Below, piece after piece: positions 1 through 6,679 of a stretch of DNA of 64,000 nt (position 1 is its first letter; each line of letters opens with the position of its first letter). The notes beneath the pieces are model-generated. The model worked only from the letters and a program-made list of their open reading frames with translations. It did no database searches and was not told the DNA's origin. This stretch comes from Streptomyces sp. HPF1205 (GTDB taxonomy: Bacteria; Actinomycetota; Actinomycetes; Streptomycetales; Streptomycetaceae), in NCBI RefSeq assembly GCF_020400825.1, contig NZ_JAINVH010000004.1, positions 186,001 through 250,000 on the forward strand. The letters run 5' to 3'. The position numbers and the translations under genes are program-made.

Positions 1-2
1 GG

Positions 3-1562
3 GCCGTGCCGGCCGGGGCGACCGGGCCGGGCGACGAGCGCCGGGCGCGGGCCCTGGTCGGGCACGTGATGGAGCGGGCCGCGCTGGAGGGCCACACCGC
101 GCTGCGCGCCGAGGCGGTGAAGGCCGCCCTGGCCGGTTACGGGGTGCCCGACCCCGACGCGGCCGTGGCCGCGTCCGTGGAGGACGGCCACGTACTGGTC
201 TTCCGCGACGAGTCCGTCCCGCTCCCCGAGCCTCGCGGTGACGACGGGGACGTGGACGAGGACGAGGACACCGCCCCCGTACCGCTGCTGCTGGGCCTGG
301 ACCGGTATGCGCTGGCGGAGGAGAGCCTGGCCGACGGCTGCCTGCGCCTGCTGCGGTCCTTCGAGGACGACAGTGACGCCGGGACGTGGGAGAAGGCCGC
401 GGCCTCGGCTCCCTCCGCGTCGGCCGCGCAGCTCATCCGCACGGCGGCGGGCAGCGGCCTGGTGCTGCACACCGGGGGCGAGGCGGCGCGCGCGGAGCCC
501 GCCGCCCTGGTCCGGGCGGCGCGGGCCGCGGGCCTGCGGGCGTACGCGGCGGCGTACACGGACAACGGCCGGCGGCGGCTGGCGGAGGCGGTGGGCGCCG
601 ATGCCGCGGTGACCGTCGCGGGCCTGCTGGCCGGCCGGGGCGGGCCGGGCCGGGCGCCGGACGGCAGCCTCGCCCTGGACCTGCTGGCCGTGCTGGACGC
701 CCCCCAGCTGTCCGCCGAGGAGGCGGCCACGCTGGTCGAGGCGGTGCCCGACGGCGCGCGGCTGGTGCTGAGCGGGGACGAGTTCGCGCTGTGGTCGGCG
801 GGGCCCGGCCGCGCCTTCGCCGACCTGCTGGCGAGCAAGGCGTGCCCGCGGGTCACCTCGCGTACCCCCGACCCGGGCCCGATCGGCGAGCTGATCTCGT
901 ACATCGGGGCGGGCGAGCTCGCCGCCGTCGACGCCCCGGCCAAGGAGGTCGTGGTCGTCCCGGTGCACGACCCGGCCGAGGCGGTGCTGCGGACGGTCCA
1001 GTTGGTGGCCGACTCGGTGCCCCGGGCGATCGGCGTATCCGCCGACCGCACCCAGGTGATCACCCTCGCGCACGGCGGCCCGGCCGGCACGCGCGCGCTC
1101 AACGCGGCGCTGAAGGAGCGCCTCAACCCCGGCCCCGGCCGGTTCGGCGGCTTCGACCCCGGGGACCGGGTGGTCCTGGTCACCGGGCCGGGCCATGTGC
1201 TGCCCGGCACCGTGGCCGGCGCCGAACAGGCCGGGCTGCGGCTGGAGTTGGAGTCGGGCGGCGGGCCGGGCGAGCCTGTGCTCGTCCCTCGCGAGGACGT
1301 GGCGGCGGCGGTCCGGCACGGCTGGGCGCTCACCGGCCACCAGGCCGCGGCCATGCGCTGGCCCGCGGTCGTGGTGGTCGTTCCGGGCGACGCGGGCCCG
1401 CTGCTGACCCGCTCCTGGGTCTACACGGCGTTCGCGCGCGGCGAACGCCACCTGTCGGTCGTGCAGGGCGCCGACCAGGGCCTGGCCCGGGCCGTGGCCG
1501 GCCCGCCGGCCAGGCTCCGGACGACCCGGCTGAGCTGGGTGCTGCGCGACCTGGTCTCCTGA
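3..1562 (+). CDS. RecD2-like helix-hairpin-helix/helicase-related protein, 5' end outside window
   Basis: The reading frame is open to the left edge, so only the C-terminal part (about 519 residues) is present. The order of blocks follows RecD2-type DNA helicases, but the ATPase motifs look eroded. The place of the Walker A loop reads GLVLHTGGEAARAE without GKT. The usual motif III (GDPDQLPSVGPG) reads SGDEFALWSAGPG. The C-terminal motif is better kept: TGHQAAAMRWPAVVVVVP, then SWVYTAFARGERHLSVV. Streptomyces genomes carry a conserved long protein of this type, usually named helix-hairpin-helix domain protein; the HhH part would lie upstream of the window. A DNA-binding role without helicase activity is my inference. 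The family assignment is fairly secure, the function is not. Confidence 0.7.
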   Translation, partial: AVPAGATGPGDERRARALVGHVMERAALEGHTALRAEAVKAALAGYGVPDPDAAVAASVEDGHVLVFRDESVPLPEPRGDDGDVDEDEDTAPVPLLLGLDRYALAEESLADGCLRLLRSFEDDSDAGTWEKAAASAPSASAAQLIRTAAGSGLVLHTGGEAARAEPAALVRAARAAGLRAYAAAYTDNGRRRLAEAVGADAAVTVAGLLAGRGGPGRAPDGSLALDLLAVLDAPQLSAEEAATLVEAVPDGARLVLSGDEFALWSAGPGRAFADLLASKACPRVTSRTPDPGPIGELISYIGAGELAAVDAPAKEVVVVPVHDPAEAVLRTVQLVADSVPRAIGVSADRTQVITLAHGGPAGTRALNAALKERLNPGPGRFGGFDPGDRVVLVTGPGHVLPGTVAGAEQAGLRLELESGGGPGEPVLVPREDVAAAVRHGWALTGHQAAAMRWPAVVVVVPGDAGPLLTRSWVYTAFARGERHLSVVQGADQGLARAVAGPPARLRTTRLSWVLRDLVS

Positions 1563-1705
1563 GGCCGGTTCTCCCGAGGCCAGGTGCGGACGGTCCACGG
1601 GCCACTCGTCCCCCGTGGAGCGTCCGCACCGGCCCGGCGGCCCGGTCCGGTCCGGATCGCTCCACTTCGGTCCGGTCAAGTCCGGTCCGGATCGGTCCAG
1701 CGCGT

Positions 1706-2311
1706 CTAGTCCGGGTCGAGCACGCCCAGTTCGTCGTCGAACACGGAGCTCACGTCGAACCGGCAGATCACCTGCTGTGTGTCGGCCTGCTCGAAGGGGG
1801 CGTCGAGCCACTCCCCCGCTTCGGCCGGTTCGGCCGCCGCGACCCACAGCGTGGAGTCGCCCTCCTCCAGGCCGAACTCCTTGTGCCGCTGGGCGATCTC
1901 GTCCGGCTCGTACTCCCCGAAGACCGCGCCGAGCGCCGCGTTGACGGTCGCGCTCGCCGTGGGGTCGCCGTCGCTCGACCTTCTGGCCTGCGCGAACAGC
2001 CGCTCGGGGGAGACGAGGGTGTAGTCGCGGCGGATCAGCACGGTGATCGCCTCGGGCTCCTCGGGTCCGGCGTACTCCGGTGCGGTGTCCGGTGCGGGCA
2101 CCTCGAACGGAGTCACCTCGTCGTAGGTGTCGTACAGCAACTCGTCATAGGTCTCGGCGGCCGAGGCCAGGGCCTCGAACGCCGCGTAGACGGCGGGGTC
2201 GTCCTCGCCGGTACGGTTCTCGATCGCGTCGAGGTGACGGTCGAGGGCGGCCTTGACCGCCTCTACCGCGGCTCGTACATCGGCCGCCGTGGGCTGCACG
2301 TCATCAGACAT
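1706..2311 (-). CDS. Conserved hypothetical protein, acidic, 201 aa
   Basis: I do not recognise a named domain. The protein is soluble and acidic, with no signal peptide or membrane segment. It begins MSDDVQPTAADVRAAVEAVK and has an N-terminal helical part (about residues 1-70) and a mixed C-terminal part ending FDDELGVLDPD. I chose the ATG at 2311 over a start 39 bases upstream because the extra residues (MCGQRPGADSVCI) do not look like a natural N terminus. No strong Shine-Dalgarno is visible. It is divergent from the DUF5703 gene with only about 47 bases between the start codons, so the two promoters must overlap. Coding bias is typical for the organism, so the gene is probably real. Confidence 0.7.
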   Translation of the reverse strand: MSDDVQPTAADVRAAVEAVKAALDRHLDAIENRTGEDDPAVYAAFEALASAAETYDELLYDTYDEVTPFEVPAPDTAPEYAGPEEPEAITVLIRRDYTLVSPERLFAQARRSSDGDPTASATVNAALGAVFGEYEPDEIAQRHKEFGLEEGDSTLWVAAAEPAEAGEWLDAPFEQADTQQVICRFDVSSVFDDELGVLDPD

Positions 2312-2358
2312 GATGCAGACGCTATCCGCACCGGGGCGTTGCCCGCACAATAGATGCG

Positions 2359-2547
2359 ATGCCGGAATACGAATTCAGAGAGATGTACGTGCCGCGCGGG
2401 GTCTCCCGCAAGGAGGCGGCACGGTTGCTGACGGACGAGGCCGAGTACCGCCACTGGGAGCTGGACCGGGTCCGGCTCTACCCGGACGGCAGCCGCCGGG
2501 TGCGCCTGCGGCGCCGGATCATCCGCCAACTGCGCGCCACATGGTGA
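2359..2547 (+). CDS. DUF5703 family small basic protein
   Basis: A 62-residue protein beginning MPEYEFREMYVPRGVSRKEA and ending RRRIIRQLRATW. It matches from memory the DUF5703 family, a short highly conserved actinobacterial protein of unknown function. It is rich in Arg, particularly in the last 20 residues (PDGSRRVRLRRRIIRQL), which suggests nucleic-acid or membrane-surface binding, but this is inference. The conserved VPRGVSRKEAARLLTDEAEYRHWELDR core is followed by the basic tail. It is divergent from the hypothetical gene at 2311 and convergent with the chaplin gene. Length equals the family's usual length, so the gene is complete. Confidence 0.8.
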   Translation: MPEYEFREMYVPRGVSRKEAARLLTDEAEYRHWELDRVRLYPDGSRRVRLRRRIIRQLRATW

Positions 2548-2653
2548 CGCACGTCACCTGCCGTGGGGTCCCGCGAGCGTGACGACGGGGTGCCACGCCA
2601 CCGCCCGCCAGGAGGCGGACCGGGGGCGGGACACCCCGCACCGATGTCACCGG

Positions 2654-2712
2654 CCGTCGCCGACCGTCATCAGCCGTCGTCGACCGTCATCAGCCTCGTC
2701 AGCCGTCGTCAG
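2654..2712. repeat. Short tandem repeat downstream of the chaplin gene
   Basis: Two adjacent 20-bp units at 2654-2673 and 2674-2693 (consensus CCGTCGYCGACCGTCATCAG) differ at one base. They are followed by shortened units CCTCGTCAG and CCGTCGTCAG that run into the chaplin stop codon. The array lies between the convergent DUF5703 and chaplin genes. It looks like a slippage-type repeat; no hairpin is formed. Confidence 0.7.
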
Positions 2713-2942
2713 CCGTTGAAGCACCCGTTCCCGAAGGCGGGGTTCAGCAGGCCGATCACGGAGACGGTGTTCCCGCACACGTTGACGGGCACGTGCACCG
2801 GGATCTGCACGACGTTGCCCGACGCCACACCCGGGGAGTGCACGGCGGCACCCTGCGCGCCGGAGTCGGCGGTGGCCAGTCCCGCACCCGCGAGCACCAG
2901 ACCGCCGGTGGCGACCGCGACGGCGGCAATCTTCTTGATCAT
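2709..2942 (-). CDS. chpH: Short chaplin (ChpH-like)
   Basis: A 77-residue secreted protein. Residues 1-25 are a Sec signal peptide (MIKKIAAVAVATGGLVLAGA...ATA). The mature part is one chaplin domain with the typical core SGAQGAAVHSPGVASGNVVQ, then IPVHVPVNVCGNTVSVIGLLNPAFGNGCFNG with the two conserved cysteines. There is no LPXTG anchor, so this is a short chaplin. Short chaplins self-assemble into amyloid-like rodlets that lower surface tension and allow aerial hyphae to emerge. The start at 2942 is fixed by a strong GAGGAGGAAG Shine-Dalgarno; an in-frame ATG 21 bases upstream overlaps that site. The sequence is closest, from memory, to S. coelicolor ChpH; the exact paralog name is less certain than the family. 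Confidence 0.9.
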   Translation of the reverse strand: MIKKIAAVAVATGGLVLAGAGLATADSGAQGAAVHSPGVASGNVVQIPVHVPVNVCGNTVSVIGLLNPAFGNGCFNG

Positions 2943-2964
2943 GACTTCCTCCTCATGGGACACG

Positions 2965-2990
2965 ATGTGATCCCCAGCCGTGGATCACAT
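2965..2990. promoter_or_regulatory. Inverted repeat upstream of the chaplin gene
   Basis: ATGTGATCC and GGATCACAT form a perfect 9-bp inverted repeat around an 8-base spacer, ending 22 bases upstream of the chaplin start codon. It could be an operator or, if transcription starts further upstream, a 5'-leader hairpin just ahead of the ribosome binding site. Chaplin genes are known to be tightly controlled in development (BldN and other regulators), but I cannot assign this site to a regulator. Confidence 0.55.
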
Positions 2991-3041
2991 GTGTCGTAAC
3001 GACGATGGAGGAATAGAGCTACGAAAGCACCGGTCCGTTCA

Positions 3042-3073
3042 CCCGTACCGGCGAGCGCGGCCGCCGGTACGGG
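3042..3073. terminator. Hairpin downstream of the M20 peptidase gene
   Basis: A perfect 12-bp stem (CCCGTACCGGCG with CGCCGGTACGGG) with an 8-base loop lies about 90 bases beyond the stop codon of the M20 peptidase gene. No T tract follows, which is usual for Streptomyces terminators. Function is inferred from position. Confidence 0.5.
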
Positions 3074-3164
3074 CACGTACGGTCGAGCGGGCCGTCGCTG
3101 TTCGACCCGCCGGGTCGCACGGGCGTACGGCGGGCGGGCGCCGGGCCACCCGCCCGCCCGCGGG

Positions 3165-4502
3165 TCAGCAGTCGTCGAGGAACCGGTCCAGGACCCGCAC
3201 CCCGAACTTCAGGCCGTCCACCGGCACCCGCTCGTCCACGCCGTGGAACATCCCGGCGAAGTCCAGCTCGGGCCGCAGCCGCAGCGGCGCGAAGCCGAAG
3301 CACCGGATGCCCAGGTCGGTGAACGACTTGGCGTCGGTGCCGCCGGAGAGCATGTACGGGACCGCGCGGGCGATCGGGTCCTCGGCCTTCAGCGCCGACT
3401 GCATGGCCTCCACCAGCGAGCCGTCGAAGTCGGTCTCCAGGGCCTTGTCGCTGTGCAGCGTCTCCCGCCTGACCCGCGGGCCGAGGACGCGGTCGAGGTC
3501 GGCGAGGAACTCCTCCTCGTACCCGGGCAGGAACCGGCCGTCGACGTGGGCGGTGGCCTGGCCGGGGATGACGTTGACCTTGTAGCCGGCGCCGAGCATC
3601 GTCGGGGCGGCGGTGTTGCGCAGGGTGGTGCCGATCATCCGGGCGACGCCGCCGAGCCGGGCGAGGGCCGTCTCCATGTCCTCGGGGTCCAGCTCCACCC
3701 CGAAGGCGTCGGACAGCTCGTCCAGGAAGCCGCGCACCGACTTGGTGACCCGCACCGGGAACTCGTGCCTGCCCAGCCGGCCGACGGCCTCGCACAGTTC
3801 GGTGATCGCGTTGTCCTTGTTGGTCATCGAGCCGTGGCCGGCGGTGCCGTCCACGGTGAGCCGCATCCAGTGCATGCCCTTCTCGGCGGTCTCGATCAGG
3901 TACAGCCGCAGGTTCTCGTTCACGGTGAACGAGAAGCCGCCGACCTCGCCGATCGCCTCCGTGACGCCCTCGAACAGGTCGGGGTGGTTGTCGACCAGGT
4001 GGCGCGCGCCGAAGGTGCCGCCGGCCTCCTCGTCGGCCAGGAACGCCAGCACGACGTCCCGCGGCGGCCTGCGCCCGGCGCGCAGCCGGTCGCGCACCAC
4101 CGCCAGCGTCATGGCGTCCATGTCCTTCATGTCGACCGCGCCGCGGCCCCACACGCAGTCCTCGGCGATCTCGCCGGAGAAGGGGTGCACCCGCCAGTCG
4201 TCCGCGTTGGCGGGGACGACGTCGAGGTGGCCGTGGATCAGCAGCGCGGGGCGCGACCGGTCCTCGCCCTCTATCCGGGCGACGGTGGACGCCCGGCCCT
4301 GGTGCGATTCGAGGATCCGCGGTTCGAGCCCCACCTCGGCCAGCTTCTCGGCCACGTACTCGGCCGCGGCCCGCTCCCCCGGCCCGGAGTGGTCGCCGTA
4401 ATTGCTGGTGTCGATGCGGATCAGCTCGCTGCACAGCTCGACGACCTCGTCCTCGCCCGCCACGGCCCGCGCCGCCTGTGACCCGCTCCTCGACTCGCCC
4501 AC
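3165..4502 (-). CDS. M20/M28-type zinc peptidase (dipeptidase/deacylase family)
   Basis: A 445-residue cytoplasmic metallohydrolase of the M20/ArgE/DapE family, which hydrolyses amide bonds of small peptides or N-acyl amino acids with two metal ions. Metal-site motifs are visible: LLIHGHLDVVPA, GRGAVDMKDMDAMT and FLADEEAGG (the Glu pair), and a C-terminal metal ligand in AGMFHGVDERVPV. The insert dimerisation domain lies between, around TAGHGSMTNKDNAITELC. The GTG at 4502 is preceded by GGGAGGAG at good spacing; longer in-frame starts add a Pro/Gly/Arg-rich segment unlike the family. The substrate cannot be deduced. It is transcribed alone, between the chaplin promoter region and the tRNA. 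Confidence 0.88.
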   Translation of the reverse strand: MGESRSGSQAARAVAGEDEVVELCSELIRIDTSNYGDHSGPGERAAAEYVAEKLAEVGLEPRILESHQGRASTVARIEGEDRSRPALLIHGHLDVVPANADDWRVHPFSGEIAEDCVWGRGAVDMKDMDAMTLAVVRDRLRAGRRPPRDVVLAFLADEEAGGTFGARHLVDNHPDLFEGVTEAIGEVGGFSFTVNENLRLYLIETAEKGMHWMRLTVDGTAGHGSMTNKDNAITELCEAVGRLGRHEFPVRVTKSVRGFLDELSDAFGVELDPEDMETALARLGGVARMIGTTLRNTAAPTMLGAGYKVNVIPGQATAHVDGRFLPGYEEEFLADLDRVLGPRVRRETLHSDKALETDFDGSLVEAMQSALKAEDPIARAVPYMLSGGTDAKSFTDLGIRCFGFAPLRLRPELDFAGMFHGVDERVPVDGLKFGVRVLDRFLDDC

Positions 4503-4741
4503 GCCGTCTCCTCCCTCGCCGCTCGCCGACCCGCCCCGACGGGGCGGCCCGGCCTGTCCTGCGCACCCGCGGCCGCGCGGGGACCCGGGTGGGTTCGCGC
4601 GGGCGGTGGACGCCGTCCCCATCCTCTCCCGCGACCCCCGCCTCCCCCAAGGCTCCCCGGCCCGGGACCGTGATCCACCTGCCCGGATCTTTGCTATGGT
4701 TTACCTCGTCGTCACGGCCCGGAGGCCTGGCGGCACACCCG

Positions 4742-4829
4742 GTCCGGGTGGCGGAATGGCAGACGCGCTAGCTTGAGGTGCTAGTGCCCTTTATCGGGCG
4801 TGGGGGTTCAAGTCCCCCCTCGGACACCA
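4742..4829 (+). tRNA. tRNA-Leu (anticodon GAG)
   Basis: A class II tRNA with a long variable arm. The acceptor stem GTCCGGG pairs with CTCGGAC (one G-U). The anticodon stem is CTAGC/GCTAG with loop TTGAGGT, giving anticodon GAG for CUC/CUU leucine codons. The variable arm is TGCCCTTTATCGGGCG and the T arm is GGGGGTTCAAGTCCCCC. The 3' CCA is encoded. Confidence 0.97.
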
Positions 4830-4832
4830 GCG

Positions 4833-4857
4833 AAAACCCCTGGTCGCCAGGGGTTTT
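4833..4857 (+). terminator. Terminator after tRNA-Leu
   Basis: AAAACCCCTGG and CCAGGGGTTTT form a perfect 11-bp stem with a 3-base loop, four bases after the tRNA CCA end. The T run on the 3' arm makes it a classic intrinsic terminator. Confidence 0.9.
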
Positions 4858-4966
4858 CTGCGTTTTCCCCGGTTCCGGGCACCCGTGGTGCCGTCATGGG
4901 GCGACGGCGGCCGGTGGGAACTGCAAGGATGTGCCGCGTCAAGAACAGGCCAATTCAGGGGGGACG

Positions 4967-5419
4967 ATGTCCGACCAGAACCCGTACGCCCACAATCCGC
5001 AGCAGCCGCAGAACCCTTACGGCCAGGGCGGTCAGCAGCCGGGTTACGGCTATCCGCAAGGCGAGCAGCCCGCGTACGGGTACCCGCAGCAGGCCGGGCA
5101 GGCCGGGTACGGCTACCCGCAGCAGGGCGGCGCCTACCCGCCCCCGCCTCCCGGTTCGTACACCGGCGATCCCAACGCGCCCTACGGCTACGACCCGTAC
5201 GGCCGGCCGTACTCCGAGAAGTCGAAGGTCACCGCGGGCGTGCTGCAGCTCCTGCTGGGCGGCTTCGGCGTCGGGCGCTTCTACACCGGGCACACCGGCA
5301 TGGCGCTGGGCCAGTTGTTCACCTGCGGCGGCTGCGGCATCTGGGCGCTGATCGACGGGATCATGCTGCTGGCCGGCAAGGACCAGACGGACGCGCAGGG
5401 CAGGGTTCTGCGTGGCTGA
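4967..5419 (+). CDS. TM2 domain membrane protein with Gly/Tyr/Pro/Gln-rich N terminus
   Basis: A 150-residue protein. Residues 1-80 are low complexity (repeats of PQ, YGYPQ, QPGYGYPQ). Residues about 83-150 form a TM2 domain: two membrane segments (TAGVLQLLLGGFGVGRFYTG and QLFTCGGCGIWALIDGIMLL) separated by a short turn, with the typical GxGRFYxG and IWxLIDGI motifs. TM2 proteins have no established general function. ATG 4967 follows the strong Shine-Dalgarno AGGGGGG. The stop overlaps the GTG start of the DUF2752 gene by 8 bases, so the two are translationally coupled; in Streptomyces these two membrane proteins are usually neighbours. Confidence 0.88.
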   Translation: MSDQNPYAHNPQQPQNPYGQGGQQPGYGYPQGEQPAYGYPQQAGQAGYGYPQQGGAYPPPPPGSYTGDPNAPYGYDPYGRPYSEKSKVTAGVLQLLLGGFGVGRFYTGHTGMALGQLFTCGGCGIWALIDGIMLLAGKDQTDAQGRVLRG

Positions 5420-5852
5420 CGGGCTGCGCCACGCCGCGGCCGGCTCGCCCGTCCGGGCGGGCCGGCCCGGCGGCCCGCTGCGGCATCCTGCCGCCGCGCC
5501 GCTGGCCACCCTCGCGGCCGCGGCAGCCGCGTCCTGGTACCTCTACGGCACCGACCCCCACCAGGGCGGCCACTGGCTGCCGCGCTGCCCGTTCAACTGG
5601 GTGACCGGCCTGCTCTGCCCGGCCTGCGGCGGCACCCGCCTCGCCTACGACCTGCTGCACGGCGACGTGGTACGGGCCTTCCACGAGAACGCCCTGATGC
5701 TCGTCGTCTCCCCGGCCGCCGTGTGGATGTGCGCCCGCTGGCTGTACGAGGGCCTGCGCGGCCGCCGCTGGCGCCCGGTGCTGGGCCCCCGGGCGCAGTA
5801 CGCCCTGATGGGCGTCGCGGTGGTGTGGACGGTGGTCAGGAACCTGCGGTGA
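5412..5852 (+). CDS. DUF2752 membrane protein
   Basis: A 146-residue integral membrane protein. Its signature is FNWVTGLLCPACGGTRLAYDLLHGDVVRAFHENALML, the DUF2752 core with a CPxCGxTR motif whose two cysteines are well placed for metal or disulfide chemistry (inference). Hydrophobic segments are visible near residues 28-45, 95-110 and 128-143. It starts with GTG inside the 3' end of the TM2 gene, so it is probably made together with it. The function of the family is unknown. Confidence 0.85.
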   Translation: MADGLRHAAAGSPVRAGRPGGPLRHPAAAPLATLAAAAAASWYLYGTDPHQGGHWLPRCPFNWVTGLLCPACGGTRLAYDLLHGDVVRAFHENALMLVVSPAAVWMCARWLYEGLRGRRWRPVLGPRAQYALMGVAVVWTVVRNLR

Positions 5853-5899
5853 ACGGCCCGGCGCCCGGCGGGTGATGAGAGCGCCCGGCGTCGGCGTCG

Positions 5900-6304
5900 T
5901 CAGACGGCGACGACGGTCACCGCGCTGTCCAGGCCCTTGAAGTCGTCCGGGTTGCGCGTGAACAACGGCAGGCCGTGCACCGACGCGATGGCAGCGATCA
6001 TGAGGTCGAGCCGGCGGGGTTTCGGCAGGCGGCCGGCCGCCAGGGTGAGGGCGACCAGCGTGCCGTACCGGGCCGCGGCGTCGCCGTCGAAGGACAGGGG
6101 ATCGAAGTCGGCCACGGCCGCCCCCAGCTTCTCCATCCGCGCCGCCCTGACCGCCGGGTCCTTGGCCGCGGCCACCCCTTGCTGCAGTTCGGCGAGAGTG
6201 ATCGCGGTCAGCTCCGGAACGGCGGGCAACCGCCCGGGGTCGAGCAGGTCCAGGTCGATGTAGGTACAGGTGTCGAGCACGCCGGACGGGTAGCGGTCAG
6301 CCAC
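5900..6304 (-). CDS. vapC: VapC-type PIN-domain toxin
   Basis: A 134-residue PIN-domain protein, the family of Mg-dependent endoribonuclease toxins that cleave tRNA or rRNA. The acidic residues of the active site are in place: LDTCTYIDL (first Asp), [10 protein letters not shown] (Glu), [11 protein letters not shown] (Asp) and LFTRNPDDF (last Asp). It lies directly downstream of its antitoxin gene and overlaps it by 8 bases, the usual arrangement that ties toxin to antitoxin synthesis. Nothing appears truncated, so the pair may be active. Confidence 0.9.
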   Translation of the reverse strand: MADRYPSGVLDTCTYIDLDLLDPGRLPAVPELTAITLAELQQGVAAAKDPAVRAARMEKLGAAVADFDPLSFDGDAAARYGTLVALTLAAGRLPKPRRLDLMIAAIASVHGLPLFTRNPDDFKGLDSAVTVVAV

Positions 6305-6575
6305 GGCGGCGCTCCCACGGGTCGTCGTCGCCCACCCGCTCCTCGCCGCCGAACAACTCGTCCGCCTCGCGGCGCATGGCCTCGTGGTCGACGCGCGGCA
6401 GGCCGCGATGGCGCGCGACGAGTTCCTCCGCGCTCAGCCGGCGCCTGCGCCGCAGGGGCCGCAGCTCGGCGACCTCCACCCCGTTCCGGGTGATGTGATA
6501 CGTGTCGCCCGCCTCGACCGCGTCCATGACAGCCGCGGAGTTGTTGCGGAACTCCCGCTGCGTGATGGTCTTCAT
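6297..6575 (-). CDS. vapB: Phd/YefM-type antitoxin of the VapBC pair
   Basis: A 92-residue protein with the Phd/YefM fold in the first 50 residues: [20 protein letters not shown], then [19 protein letters not shown]. The Arg-rich linker [11 protein letters not shown] is followed by a C-terminal segment with alternating charges that would bind the toxin. Antitoxins of this family bind their own promoter as dimers and repress the operon. The first gene of the pair, it overlaps vapC by 8 bases. Confidence 0.9.
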   Translation of the reverse strand: MKTITQREFRNNSAAVMDAVEAGDTYHITRNGVEVAELRPLRRRRRLSAEELVARHRGLPRVDHEAMRREADELFGGEERVGDDDPWERRRG

Positions 6576-6679
6576 GGATCGAGTGTAGCCCGGCGTGTCT
6601 CATCGGGCTACACGACTTCGCTTCGCCGGAGCCGCCCCGACCGCTCCGGGCAGGACCGCTGCTCGGGCCACCCCTCGGG

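Noticed and set aside
2654..2712. CRISPR array
   Set aside because: Units are adjacent, 20 bp or shorter, with no unique spacers.
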